NCBI GenBank assembly: GCA_945887955.1
Contig: CAMCZO010000003.1
Location: 26,992-90,991 of the forward strand
Direction of reading: 5' to 3'
Source of the DNA: Chitinophaga pinensis
GTDB lineage: Bacteria > Bacteroidota > Bacteroidia > B-17B0 > Aurantibacillaceae
DNA length: 64,000 nt
The notes beneath the pieces are model-generated. The model did no database searches and was not told the DNA's origin. It saw nothing but the letters and a program-made list of their open reading frames with translations. The position numbers were made by a program, and so were the translations under genes. This document shows positions 17,937-26,783 of the stretch, piece by piece (the stretch's first letter is position 1; the number at the start of each line of letters is the position of its first letter).

Positions 17937-18953
17937 ATGTTCGATTTAAATAATAAGTCTATTCTTATCACCGGCGGGACAGGCTCCCTAGGACAACAAT
18001 TAACCAAAACCATTTTACATAAATGGCCCAATGTAAAACGTTTGGTTATTTTTTCTCGCGATGAACAAAAACAATTTCAAATGAATCAGGAATACCCTGA
18101 GTCAAAATATGCCGCCATTCGCTATTTTATTGGCGACGTTCGCGATTACGACCGTTTGTTACGTGCCTTTGAGGGTATAGATTATGTGATACATGCAGCA
18201 GCAATGAAACATGTGCACATTGCGGAGTATAACCCTATGGAATGTGTTAAGACTAATGTTTTAGGAGCCGAAAATGTTATAAACGCTGCGCTTGCAACTG
18301 GTGTTAAAAATGTAGTTGCTTTATCTACTGATAAGGCGGCTGCACCTATAAATTTATATGGTGCAACAAAACTGTGTTCTGATAAATTATTTGTGGCAGC
18401 TAATAATATAAAGGGCTTTAGAGATTTAAAATTTTCTGTTGTACGTTATGGCAACGTAATGGGTTCAAATGGTTCAGTGATACCTTTTTTTTTAAGCAAA
18501 CGCAAGGATGGTGTTTTACCGATAACGGATATCAACATGACGCGTTTCAATATTTCGCTGCAAGAAGGGGCAGACATGGTTTTGCATGCCATGGAAACTG
18601 CATGGGGCGGTGAAATATTTGTGCCAAAAATACCTTCTTATAAAATAACTGATATAGCAAAAGCCATTGGACCTGATTGTGAGCATAAGGTGATTGGTAT
18701 CAGGCCGGGTGAAAAGGTACATGAGGAAATGATTACTTCTTCAGATTCATTTAGCACCTATGATTTAGGGAAGTATTATGCAATTACCCCTCAAGTACCA
18801 ACTTGGAATGTGGATGATTATAAAAAACATTTTAATGCAAATCCTGTAAAGCAAGGTTTTCAATACAATTCAGGAGAAAATACAGAATGGGTTGGAGTTG
18901 AAGATTTGAGAAAATTAATAAAAGAACATGTAGATTCAAATTTTTCTGTGTGA
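17937..18953 (+). CDS. pseB: UDP-GlcNAc 4,6-dehydratase, PseB/FlaA1-like
   Basis: A 338-residue extended SDR starting the nonulosonic-acid block. The cofactor loop is GGTGSLGQ (13-20). The catalytic residues T131, D132, K133, Y141 and K145 (LSTDKAAAPINLYGATK) fall at the same numbers as in Helicobacter FlaA1/PseB, which dehydrates UDP-GlcNAc with C5 inversion to the first pseudaminic-acid precursor. The sequence also has AAAMKHVHIAEYNP, a signature of this short soluble PseB/CapD group. The product would be aminated at C4; the candidates are the aminotransferases at 15079 or, less likely, 21627. A LegB/CapD-like non-inverting activity cannot be excluded. Confidence 0.88.
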   Translation: MFDLNNKSILITGGTGSLGQQLTKTILHKWPNVKRLVIFSRDEQKQFQMNQEYPESKYAAIRYFIGDVRDYDRLLRAFEGIDYVIHAAAMKHVHIAEYNPMECVKTNVLGAENVINAALATGVKNVVALSTDKAAAPINLYGATKLCSDKLFVAANNIKGFRDLKFSVVRYGNVMGSNGSVIPFFLSKRKDGVLPITDINMTRFNISLQEGADMVLHAMETAWGGEIFVPKIPSYKITDIAKAIGPDCEHKVIGIRPGEKVHEEMITSSDSFSTYDLGKYYAITPQVPTWNVDDYKKHFNANPVKQGFQYNSGENTEWVGVEDLRKLIKEHVDSNFSV

Positions 18954-19867
18954 TAGTGAATTCAAAAACAAGACAGTTTCAAAAATTGAAAGGCGCTGAA
19001 AAATTAATATTAGGAACGGTCCAGTTAGGTTTAAATTATGGGATCAATAATATTTCAGGCAAACCGGCCTTAGAAGAAAGTTTCAAAATATTGGATACTT
19101 CATTTAAAGCTGGTATTTCTTTCCTAGATACAGCGGAAGCTTATGGTAACGCTGTAGAATTAATAGGCGAATACCATAAAAAGACCCCTCACAATTTTCA
19201 TGTCATAAATAAATTTGGAGCTTTAAGTGAGATCAGGGATCTAAATAAAAATGTAAAAGATAATTTACGAAAACTCAATATTCATTCCTTTTATGCTTAC
19301 CTTTTTCATTCGCCGGCAGATCTGACTAATTTAAAAAGCAATTCGGCATTCGTTAAAAAGCTTCAGGAACTAAAACAGGAAGGATTGATTGAACGATTGG
19401 GTATTTCAATTTATACAAATACTGATTTTAAAGTCGCCATTGAAAACCCCTTAATTGAAGTGATCCAACTTCCTTTCAATATTTTGGATAATAATAATAA
19501 ACGGCTTGACTTATTGAAACTTGCAAAAGAAAAGAATAAAGAGATCTTCAGCCGTTCAGTTTTTTTGCAAGGATTGATCTATAAAGATCCTACAGAGTTA
19601 ACTCATAAGCTTAAACCCTTATCAAAATACCTTGAGCGTTTAAAAAATATAGCTAGTGATCTAAAAATTTCCTTATCTCAATTAGCATTAAGTTATTCTT
19701 TGCACAATCCTTTTATTGATAAAGTATTGATAGGCGTTGAATCTGAAATTCAACTACTGAAAAATATACAAATGGCAAACGATGATTTTCAAACGGACTT
19801 TGCTATTATTGACAGAAATATTAATGTGCAGGAAGAAGAATTATTATATCCATATAATTGGAATTAA
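18950..19867 (+). CDS. aldo/keto reductase
   Basis: A 305-residue (beta/alpha)8 NADPH reductase. AKR signatures are FLDTAEAYGNAVELIG (about 53-68, with the catalytic Asp and Tyr), the Lys in VINKFG, and YLFHSP with the active-site His (about 118-123). GVESEIQLLKNI near the C-terminus binds the cofactor phosphate. The start GTG at 18950 shares bases with the TGA of the upstream gene (GTGA). Reductases of this family sit beside NeuB/SpsF/class III aminotransferase genes in other nonulosonate loci as far as I recall; a carbonyl reduction on the sugar or its precursor is likely but its position is unknown. Confidence 0.85.
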   Translation: MIVNSKTRQFQKLKGAEKLILGTVQLGLNYGINNISGKPALEESFKILDTSFKAGISFLDTAEAYGNAVELIGEYHKKTPHNFHVINKFGALSEIRDLNKNVKDNLRKLNIHSFYAYLFHSPADLTNLKSNSAFVKKLQELKQEGLIERLGISIYTNTDFKVAIENPLIEVIQLPFNILDNNNKRLDLLKLAKEKNKEIFSRSVFLQGLIYKDPTELTHKLKPLSKYLERLKNIASDLKISLSQLALSYSLHNPFIDKVLIGVESEIQLLKNIQMANDDFQTDFAIIDRNINVQEEELLYPYNWN

Positions 19868-19884
19868 AAATACAAAAAATTATT

Positions 19885-20868
19885 ATGAAAAAAACATACG
19901 TTATAGCTGAAATAGCACAAGGATTTGAAGGGGATATAAACCTTTGTAAACGCTTTATTAAATTGGCAAAACTAGTAGGTGCAAATGCCGTTAAATTCCA
20001 AATATTTAGAGCTGAGGAAATATGTACAACAGATTATAAATACTATGATTTATTTAAATCACTCGAAATTGATCCGCAGACTTGGACCGACATGATTGCT
20101 TTTGCAGATGAACAAGGTCTTGATTTCTTTGTTGATATTTCTGGTTTAAAAACATTAAGTTGGATTGAAAACACTAAAATTAAAGGGTATAAAGTACATT
20201 CTACAGATTTAAAAAATTACGAATTACTAAATAAATTAAAAGATAAAAATGTAACAGTCTTCTTAGCAGCTGGTGGCGGGATTATCGAAGAGTTAGAAAA
20301 AGCAATTAAGATACTTGGTAAAAATAATATCATCATTATGTCAGGTTTTCAAGCCGAACCTAATTTGCATAGCGATGTAGAGTTAGATAAGCTAGAATAC
20401 TTAAAATCTAAATTTGGAGTAGAAGTTGGTTATGCAGATCATTTTGATGCTAATTACTCTTTAGCAATTACACTTCCAGCTATGGCTGTTCTTAAAGGAG
20501 CAACCTACATCGAAAAACATTTAACTATAGATAGAAATAATTTAGTTTTAGAAGATAATGTGTCAGCATTAAATCCTGATGAATTTATTCAAATGATGAA
20601 ATTCATCAGGGATGTTGAAAAATTTACAGAAACTAAAAATGAATTTCCTTTAAGTGAAAGAGAACAAACCTATCGAAAAAACACAAAAAAAGTTGTACTT
20701 GCAAAGCACACTATTGAAGCTGGAACAGAAATTAAGAGTTCAGATTTAATGATGTTAAGAACGGGTAAAACATTTGAAAAAATAATTGATATCGAAACAG
20801 TGATTGGAAAAGCAGCTAAAGTCACTATTGCATCAGAGTCAGTTATTACAGAAGATTTAATTAAATAA
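19885..20868 (+). CDS. divergent NeuB/PseI-family nonulosonate synthase (first copy)
   Basis: I choose ATG 19885 (327 residues) over TTG 19858; the first strand MKKTYVIAEI then starts at once. The TIM barrel keeps metal-binding histidines H186 (GYADHF) and H212 (IEKHLTIDRN) and the early KFQIF motif (38-42), and residues ~265-327 form a SAF domain. Motifs are unusual: AEIAQGFEGD replaces the usual AEIGNNHNGD, and the STG loop is LAAGGG (127-132). The enzyme should condense PEP with a 6-carbon sugar to a 9-carbon acid, but the altered loop suggests a different substrate. It is very different from the second copy at 25773. Confidence 0.82.
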   Translation: MKKTYVIAEIAQGFEGDINLCKRFIKLAKLVGANAVKFQIFRAEEICTTDYKYYDLFKSLEIDPQTWTDMIAFADEQGLDFFVDISGLKTLSWIENTKIKGYKVHSTDLKNYELLNKLKDKNVTVFLAAGGGIIEELEKAIKILGKNNIIIMSGFQAEPNLHSDVELDKLEYLKSKFGVEVGYADHFDANYSLAITLPAMAVLKGATYIEKHLTIDRNNLVLEDNVSALNPDEFIQMMKFIRDVEKFTETKNEFPLSEREQTYRKNTKKVVLAKHTIEAGTEIKSSDLMMLRTGKTFEKIIDIETVIGKAAKVTIASESVITEDLIK

Positions 20869-20877
20869 AAAATCACA

Positions 20878-21615
20878 ATGAAAATCATAGCCACACTAGC
20901 ATGTCGAAATAATTCTAAACGATTGTATGGAAAACCTTTACAATTACTTGAAAATTATTCTGTTTTGGAGTTCATGGTTAATCGTTTAAAAGAACAAAAA
21001 AAAATAGCAGATATTGTATTAGCAATTAGTGAAGTAAAAGGAAATGAGGCTTTTATAGAACTTGCCGAGCGTAATAACTTAAAATATATTGTAGGTGATG
21101 ATAGAGATGTGTTAGGTAGATTAATTAAAGCATGCGAATTAGCAGGAGGTGATACTGTTTATAGAGTTACAACCGAATCACCTTTTGGTTATCTTGAAGG
21201 ATTAGATGAAGCAATAGCATCGCATATCGAAAAAAATGCTGATTACACGGCTCATGCTAAGTTGCCTGATGGTGTTTTATTTGAATTAATTAAATTGGAT
21301 GCACTAAAACTATCTCATAAAAATGGTGAGTATAAACATAAGAGTGAATTAGTTAATTTATATATTGAAGATAATCCTTCGTTGTTTGTGAAAAATATTT
21401 TACAAATTGAAGATAAATGGCAAAGGCCAGATTATCGGTTAACAATTGATTTCCCTGAAGATTTAATATTTTTTAGAAAAATAATTAGACATTTTGGTGG
21501 TGATGATAAATATATTCCTTACAAGGATTTAATTTCTTTCTTAGATGTAAATCCTAAATTACTAAAAATGGTTGAAAATATTACGGATGAGAATTACATT
21601 AAACCAGTACATTAA
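20878..21615 (+). CDS. CMP-sugar synthetase, SpsF/NeuA-like cytidylyltransferase
   Basis: A 245-residue GT-A-like nucleotidyltransferase. The CTP-binding N-terminus ACRNNSKRLYGKPL (8-21) matches the R-x-x-S-x-R-L-x-G-K signature of acylneuraminate cytidylyltransferases, and DVLGRLIKACEL (76-87) and VYRVTTESPF are typical of the SpsF branch. It would activate a nonulosonic acid as CMP-sugar. It lies 9 bases after the first NeuB copy and is the only such enzyme visible, so it may serve both synthases unless another lies elsewhere. SpsF-branch proteins were named from Bacillus spore-coat glycan genes. Confidence 0.85.
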   Translation: MKIIATLACRNNSKRLYGKPLQLLENYSVLEFMVNRLKEQKKIADIVLAISEVKGNEAFIELAERNNLKYIVGDDRDVLGRLIKACELAGGDTVYRVTTESPFGYLEGLDEAIASHIEKNADYTAHAKLPDGVLFELIKLDALKLSHKNGEYKHKSELVNLYIEDNPSLFVKNILQIEDKWQRPDYRLTIDFPEDLIFFRKIIRHFGGDDKYIPYKDLISFLDVNPKLLKMVENITDENYIKPVH

Positions 21616-21626
21616 TAATAAACATT

Positions 21627-22955
21627 ATGATAACGAACTTTAAAAATTCTGATGAATACAGAAAAAAAATCCATAATCTAATACCAGGTGGCGCTCACAC
21701 TTATTCTAAAGGAGATGATCAATTTCCTTTATTATCACCTGCAGCTATTTCTTATGGTAAGGGTGGTTATTTGTTTGATATAGATGATAATAAGTTTTTA
21801 GATTGTTCAATGGGTTTAACGTCAGTAAGTTTAGGCCATGCCTATGAACCTATTATTAATAGAATAAAACTAGAGTTAGATAAAGGTGTTAATTTCATGA
21901 GGCCTTCAATTATTGAAGGTGAGATGGCTGAAAAATTTTTATCATTAGTTCCGCAGCATGATATGATAAAGTTTGCTAAAAACGGATCAATCGTAACAAC
22001 CGCTGCGGTTAAATTAGCTAGAGCTAAAACTGGAAGAAAATTGGTTGCTTTCCCTTCTGACCATCCATTTTATAGTTATGATGATTGGTTTATTGCTAAA
22101 ACAGCTTGTAATTTAGGTATACCAGATGAAATAATTGATTTATCAGTAACGTTTAAGTCGAATGATTTAAAATCACTCGAAGAATTATTCTCTAAATACC
22201 CAAATCAAATTGCATGTGTTATTACGGAACCAGAAAGAAGTGTTGATGTTGAAATTGATTGTGCTAAATTTATAAAAGAAGCAATTGAGTTAACTCATAA
22301 AAATGAAGCATTGTTTATTTTAGATGAGATGATTACGGGCTTTAAAACAGATTTTCCTGGGTCAATTAAAAAGTTTAATATAAAGCCTGATATGGCTACT
22401 TGGGGGAAAGGCATAGCGAACGGTTTTTCATTTTGTGCATTAACTGGCACAAAAGATGTAATGGAGTTAGGAGGTATTAGAAATACTGGTAGTGAAAAAG
22501 TATTCTTGGTGTCAACAACTCATGGGGGTGAAACCCATACGATTGCTGCTGGATTAGCTACTATACATGAATTTGAAAAAAATAAAGTCATAGAAAAAAA
22601 TCAAGCGTTAGGAGATTATTTTGTATCTGAAGTTAATAAAGTCATTTTAGCAAAACGCTTACAGGCATTTGTGTCAGTATCTAATTCTAATTGGATGCCT
22701 ATTTTATCTTTTAAAAATAAAAATGGTGATGTTTGTAACGGAATGAGAACTTATGTTTTACAGGAGTTAATTAAAAAGGGTGTTTTATGTCAAGGGATAT
22801 TTATACCATGCTTTAATCATACGAAATTCGACGTCGATTTTTTTTGCGAAGGGTTAGATTTTGCTTTAAATAATTATGAGCAAATTTCAGAAATGGGATA
22901 TGAAAATGTTTTAATAGGTTCTCCAACTAAACCTGTATTTAGAAAATTCTTGTAA
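21627..22955 (+). CDS. class III PLP aminotransferase, glutamate-1-semialdehyde aminomutase-like
   Basis: 442 residues of a fold-type I class III aminotransferase. The cofactor Asp is in LFILDEMITGF (229-239) and the PLP lysine is K261 in WGKGIANGFSF; IPGGAHTYSKGDDQFPL near the N-terminus resembles HemL. Heme-pathway HemL is unlikely given the context between a CMP-sugar synthetase and a glycan protein. It could aminate a ketone or aldehyde on a sugar or on the tail of a nonulosonate, as KdnA/B do for 8-amino-Kdo in Shewanella (analogy only). It carries no fused domain; SpsF-aminotransferase fusions are known in other bacteria to my knowledge. Confidence 0.87.
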   Translation: MITNFKNSDEYRKKIHNLIPGGAHTYSKGDDQFPLLSPAAISYGKGGYLFDIDDNKFLDCSMGLTSVSLGHAYEPIINRIKLELDKGVNFMRPSIIEGEMAEKFLSLVPQHDMIKFAKNGSIVTTAAVKLARAKTGRKLVAFPSDHPFYSYDDWFIAKTACNLGIPDEIIDLSVTFKSNDLKSLEELFSKYPNQIACVITEPERSVDVEIDCAKFIKEAIELTHKNEALFILDEMITGFKTDFPGSIKKFNIKPDMATWGKGIANGFSFCALTGTKDVMELGGIRNTGSEKVFLVSTTHGGETHTIAAGLATIHEFEKNKVIEKNQALGDYFVSEVNKVILAKRLQAFVSVSNSNWMPILSFKNKNGDVCNGMRTYVLQELIKKGVLCQGIFIPCFNHTKFDVDFFCEGLDFALNNYEQISEMGYENVLIGSPTKPVFRKFL

Positions 22956-22962
22956 ATTTAAC

Positions 22963-24294
22963 ATGTTCTTTAGTTTTTTTAAAGTAGTATATTATTTTCA
23001 TTTTTCAATTTTCCTTTCTCTATTTGATATTAAGTTGTTTGATGTTAAATTATATCATGCGGGTATTTCTTTGAAAAAAAAAACTTTTCGATTTTTATCT
23101 GAATCATATAGTGATAATCTTATTACATTAAGAATTTTTAAAGCAATTTGGTTCAAATCTTTTGATAATTCAAGGGCTTATATTAAACTTAATAGTGATT
23201 CTAACGAAGCTGTTTTTGATATACTTAATTCTTCTTTTGATATAAGAATAGAATACGTTGAAAAATTATCAAAAAAAGATATGGGTTTTTTCATAGCTAA
23301 GAGTAATTTGTTATTCATAGACAATTATTTGCAGAAAGTCCTAGTTTTACTTTATTTAATAGTTGTATTTATTCCTGTGCTTTTCATTTCTATAATTTCA
23401 AAAAACAAAGTATCAGCTCCTCTTTTTGTTCAGGAATTAATTGAGGCGTTTAATCTTTTGGTACTATTAAAAAAAGAAAAAATAAAAAAAGTACATTATT
23501 TTTGTATTTACGAAAGAGATGCTAATTTATGCGCTTATGTTTTGATGAAAAATGGGTTTATAGTTAATAAAATCCCATCTGAAGTACCTTTAGTTTTTGC
23601 TAATAAAGTAATTGTTGCCAATCAATTAAGTTTTTGCTTTGGTTATCAACAAGAAGAGTTTTTTTATTATAAAGACACAATGTTTGTTGATACAACACAA
23701 CAATGGCTTCCAGAATTATTTTTTAAGACACCAATAAATATACTTAGTTCATCAATTAAAAACAGTGAAGTTATTTATGAAATTGGATTTTTTTCGAGTG
23801 GTAACTGGCTTCGAGATAAACTTGGTGATGTTGATTTGGGAACTGATGATTTAAAAAATGAAAATAGTATTTTAAATATATTGGTAAATTTTGTATGCCA
23901 AAACAATCTTAAAATGTGTATTTTTTTACACCCCATAGAGAAGAAAACCGCAAATCTAAATTTTTCATTGAAGCATTATGAATTAATCCTGAAAAATCAA
24001 AATATTACTATTGCAGATATAAATGAACCTTCAATTAATGGATTTGATAAAATAAATATTGGAATTGCTCAATACAGTACTATTATGTTCGAACGAATTG
24101 TTTTGGGCTATAAAACCATTATTGCTCCTTGGGGTCATTCAAATTTCCCCATCAAAAACAGTACATTAAGTAATTGTTGTGCATTAAACGAATCCGAATT
24201 AATTAAAAAACTCAATGAGTTATTGCCAATTACTGTAAGTGAGTATTTTATTAAAACGGATTTAAATAAATATGTCCATAATTATAAATTTTGA
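22963..24294 (+). CDS. uncharacterised protein, possible GT-B-like glycosyltransferase
   Basis: I do not recognise this 443-residue protein as a named family. A hydrophobic stretch at about 122-145 (VLVLLYLIVVFIPVLFISII) may anchor it in the membrane. The C-terminal quarter reads KINIGIAQYSTIMFERIVLGYKT..., a pattern resembling the donor-binding end of capsule GT-B transferases, in which a Ser/Thr-rich strand and a Glu-containing helix bind the nucleotide. Lying between the nonulosonate activation genes and pseG, it is a candidate CMP-nonulosonate transferase (inference). A 10-base A run lies near 23073-23083. Its stop TGA overlaps the pseG start. Confidence 0.65.
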   Translation: MFFSFFKVVYYFHFSIFLSLFDIKLFDVKLYHAGISLKKKTFRFLSESYSDNLITLRIFKAIWFKSFDNSRAYIKLNSDSNEAVFDILNSSFDIRIEYVEKLSKKDMGFFIAKSNLLFIDNYLQKVLVLLYLIVVFIPVLFISIISKNKVSAPLFVQELIEAFNLLVLLKKEKIKKVHYFCIYERDANLCAYVLMKNGFIVNKIPSEVPLVFANKVIVANQLSFCFGYQQEEFFYYKDTMFVDTTQQWLPELFFKTPINILSSSIKNSEVIYEIGFFSSGNWLRDKLGDVDLGTDDLKNENSILNILVNFVCQNNLKMCIFLHPIEKKTANLNFSLKHYELILKNQNITIADINEPSINGFDKINIGIAQYSTIMFERIVLGYKTIIAPWGHSNFPIKNSTLSNCCALNESELIKKLNELLPITVSEYFIKTDLNKYVHNYKF

Positions 24295-25325
24295 CAGATA
24301 TAAAACCTATAATATTTGTAAGAACTGATGCTAATAATGCTATAGGTATGGGACATTTAATAAGGTGTTTTGCCTTAGCGAAAATGCTCGAGTCGAGTTT
24401 TAATGTCAAATTTATATTTACAAATACAGATGAGTTAATTGCAAATAAATTTTTGGAAAATTCATATGATTCATTTTGGATTAATGGATCTGATAAATTA
24501 AATGAGGCAGAAGAAGTTACCAATTATGTAAGAAGCAATAATGCATTCGCATTAATTTTAGATGGGTATCAATTTGATTCAGAATATCAAAAAAAAGTTT
24601 ATGATAGTTCGTTTAAGCTAATTTACATTGATGATTTAATTTACCCAAATTATTTTTGTGATTTAGTAATTAACCAAGCAGATATATTGCAAGAGCGTTA
24701 TAAAACAAATATGCAAACAAAGTATTTATTAGGGGTACGTTATGTATTACTTAGGCCAGATTTTTTGAAAGTAGCGAAAGATGGTCTTCGAGAAATAAAT
24801 TCAATAAAAAACATATTTATTAGTTTTGGGGGGGGGGATGTTAATAATACAACATTAAAAGTTTTAAAGGCCTTATTAGTTTTAAATATAGAATGTAGTA
24901 TACATCTATTAAGTGGCCCGCTAAATCAAAATAGTAGCGAAATAGGTAATTTGTGTAGCGAAAAATCTACACTTAATTTTTATTCTAATTTATCGAGTAG
25001 TCAAGTAAAAGAATTAATAGCTAATTGTGATTTGGCATTAATCCCAAATAGCAATTTATCGTTGGAAGCTTGTGCTGTTCAAATTTTGATGATTACTGGT
25101 ATTACCGCAAATAATCAATTAGGTTATTACAACTCTTTTCAAGCAAATAAATTATCTCTTGGTATTGGCAATTGGGATGATGCTAGTGAGGATGAAATTG
25201 TAGCCTCGGTAAAAAAAATAATTAATTTTAATTCCGAAGAAAAGAATACTCAGCTATTAAATCAACATAAGTATATAGATGGATTTTCTTCAGAAAGAAT
25301 TTTACATCAAATAAATACTATTTAA
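24291..25325 (+). CDS. pseG: UDP-2,4-diacetamido-trideoxy-altropyranose hydrolase (PseG)
   Basis: A 344-residue GT-B-like hydrolase that removes UDP from the bacillosamine-altrose intermediate in pseudaminic-acid synthesis. The N-terminal signature RTDANNAIGMGHLIRC includes the catalytic His (H22), followed by ILDGYQFD and IDDLIYPNYFCDLVINQ; LLGVRYVLLRPDF is also typical. TTG at 24291 is the only sensible start: TAA lies two codons upstream and the next ATG is inside the GMGH motif. It overlaps the upstream TGA (TTGA). A run of ten G bases lies inside the ISFGGGD segment (about residues 178-184). Its stop shares a base with the next ATG. Confidence 0.9.
   Translation: MTDIKPIIFVRTDANNAIGMGHLIRCFALAKMLESSFNVKFIFTNTDELIANKFLENSYDSFWINGSDKLNEAEEVTNYVRSNNAFALILDGYQFDSEYQKKVYDSSFKLIYIDDLIYPNYFCDLVINQADILQERYKTNMQTKYLLGVRYVLLRPDFLKVAKDGLREINSIKNIFISFGGGDVNNTTLKVLKALLVLNIECSIHLLSGPLNQNSSEIGNLCSEKSTLNFYSNLSSSQVKELIANCDLALIPNSNLSLEACAVQILMITGITANNQLGYYNSFQANKLSLGIGNWDDASEDEIVASVKKIINFNSEEKNTQLLNQHKYIDGFSSERILHQINTI
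24828..24837 (+). repeat. G10 homopolymer tract inside pseG
   Basis: Ten consecutive G bases read TTT GGG GGG GGG GAT in frame, encoding FGGGD. In such an AT-rich region this is the longest G or C run I noticed. Slippage by one base would shift pseG out of frame about halfway through the protein. Such tracts are classic contingency sites in Campylobacter glycan genes. Confidence 0.9.
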
Positions 25326-25771
25326 TGAATTTTTGTCAAATCACGAAGGAAGAGCTACAAAAAAATAGTGATAATTATTTAAGATTAATAAATGATTGGA
25401 AATATTGTGATTGGAACGAAGAAAATTTCCTTTACGAATTGCCGTTCAAATGGGAATTCTCATTTTCATTAAATAGTAATAATGAGCTCGTTGGTTTTTG
25501 TATTGCTTCAAATAAAATCCCTGAAGTATATTATATCCATTTATTATTTATATCGCCTAATTTTAGGGGTAATTCGTTAGGCTTGAACTTATTATTATAT
25601 GCACAAGAAATTGCAAGTAAACATAATATAAACATTATAGAATTAAGATGCCCTGAATCAAATGAACAAGCCTTAAACTTTTACTTAAAAAATGGGTTTA
25701 AAGTAAAACAAAAAATTAAAGACGACACAAGCGGAAATGAAATGGATTATTATTTAGAATTAAATGTTTAA
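25325..25771 (+). CDS. GNAT acetyltransferase, PseH-like candidate
   Basis: A 148-residue GNAT protein. The acetyl-CoA loop region is FISPNFRGNSLGLNLLLYAQ (about 77-96), with RGNSLG in place of the usual RxxGxG, followed by IIELRCPESNEQALNFYLKNGFKV, a typical final helix-strand. Its position between pseG and a second NeuB copy makes it the likely N-acetyltransferase (PseH step) of the pseudaminic pathway, acting on the 4-amino group of the UDP-sugar. ATG 25325 overlaps the upstream stop (TAATG). Three other acyltransferases in the island could overlap in role. Confidence 0.8.
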   Translation: MNFCQITKEELQKNSDNYLRLINDWKYCDWNEENFLYELPFKWEFSFSLNSNNELVGFCIASNKIPEVYYIHLLFISPNFRGNSLGLNLLLYAQEIASKHNINIIELRCPESNEQALNFYLKNGFKVKQKIKDDTSGNEMDYYLELNV

Positions 25772-25772
25772 A

Positions 25773-26783
25773 ATGAAAAATTCATATATAATTTCAGAAA
25801 TTGGCAATAATCACAATGGTGATCTTAAAAAGGCTCTAAAGCTTATTGATGCTAGTTATAATGCGGGAGTAGATGCAGTTAAATTTCAAACTTTTAGAGG
25901 AATCGATATTGTTAGTCCTAAGGTAAAAGCTGATGAATATAAGGGATGGGATGTGAAGGGGTTTGAATTTTGGTATCAGTTTTTAGATACAATAGCACTA
26001 AAACTAGAGGATCATCAAGCGGTTATTGATTACACGAATTCAAAGGGAATAGATTTTATAACAACACCTACATCACCTTATATCGTTAATTTTTTGGAAA
26101 CATTGAATGGTATAAAAGCGTATAAGGTTGCATCAATGGATTTAAATAATATACCCTTATTGCAAGCAATTGCTAAATCGAACAAAGAAGTTATTATGTC
26201 TACTGGTATGGGCGACATGATTGATATTGCTAAGGCTGTTGAAATATTTAAAAACCAAAAATTAAGTATTTTGCATTGCGTGAGTGATTATCCTCTAGAT
26301 CCATCAAAAGCTTTTTTAAATAATATAATTGAATTGAAAAATTGTTTTCCAAATTATGATATTGGTTTTTCAGATCATTCTTTAGGTCATGAATTATGTA
26401 TTGCAGCAAGATGTTTGGGAGCTATTATATTTGAAAAACATATTACATTAGATAGAAATGATCCAAATCCGGCAGAGCATCATTTTGCATTGGAACCAAA
26501 TGAATTTAAGGTTTTAGTAAATTGGTTAAGAGATATTGATACGAATATAAATTCAACTGGATTTTTAAGAAGTGAATCGGAAAAAATAAATAAATATAAA
26601 TATAGAAGAAGTTATCATTACTTAACTGAAATGAAAAAGGGAGATTTGGTTGAATTAAATAAATTAACTTTAATTAGACCAGGTGATGGAATTTCCGATA
26701 ACGATTTAGATAAAGTATGTGGAAAACCATTAACAAAATCAGTTAACGTATTTGACCCATGCTTAGTTTCTGATATTTTATAA
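25773..26783 (+). CDS. pseudaminic/N-acetylneuraminic acid synthase family (second copy, PseI/NeuB-like)
   Basis: ATG 25773 gives 336 residues; an earlier in-frame ATG at 25764 would add three residues. This copy has all canonical motifs: SEIGNNHNGD (8-17), VKFQT (36-40), MSTGMGDM (142-149), GFSDHSLGHE with metal H202, and FEKHITLDRNDPNPAEHHFALEP with H223; a SAF domain closes the protein (~275-336). It condenses PEP with a hexose derivative released by PseG. It overlaps or abuts both neighbours and is the conventional synthase of the block, in contrast to the divergent protein at 19885. Confidence 0.9.
   Translation: MKNSYIISEIGNNHNGDLKKALKLIDASYNAGVDAVKFQTFRGIDIVSPKVKADEYKGWDVKGFEFWYQFLDTIALKLEDHQAVIDYTNSKGIDFITTPTSPYIVNFLETLNGIKAYKVASMDLNNIPLLQAIAKSNKEVIMSTGMGDMIDIAKAVEIFKNQKLSILHCVSDYPLDPSKAFLNNIIELKNCFPNYDIGFSDHSLGHELCIAARCLGAIIFEKHITLDRNDPNPAEHHFALEPNEFKVLVNWLRDIDTNINSTGFLRSESEKINKYKYRRSYHYLTEMKKGDLVELNKLTLIRPGDGISDNDLDKVCGKPLTKSVNVFDPCLVSDIL

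Noticed and set aside
19858-19884. TTG at 19858 as the start of the first NeuB-family gene
   Set aside because: It would overlap the reductase and add nine residues with no conserved role; ATG 19885 begins the first barrel strand directly.
21627-22955. Annotation of the class III aminotransferase as heme-pathway HemL
   Set aside because: The sequence is HemL-like, but it sits between a CMP-sugar synthetase and a glycan gene in a nonulosonate operon; context favours a sugar substrate.
23073-23083. A10 run in the unknown gene at 22963 as a phase-variation tract
   Set aside because: Runs of 8-10 A are frequent in this AT-rich sequence, for example near 40657, and fit ordinary Lys/Asn codon use. 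The G10 run in pseG is the only one that stands out.
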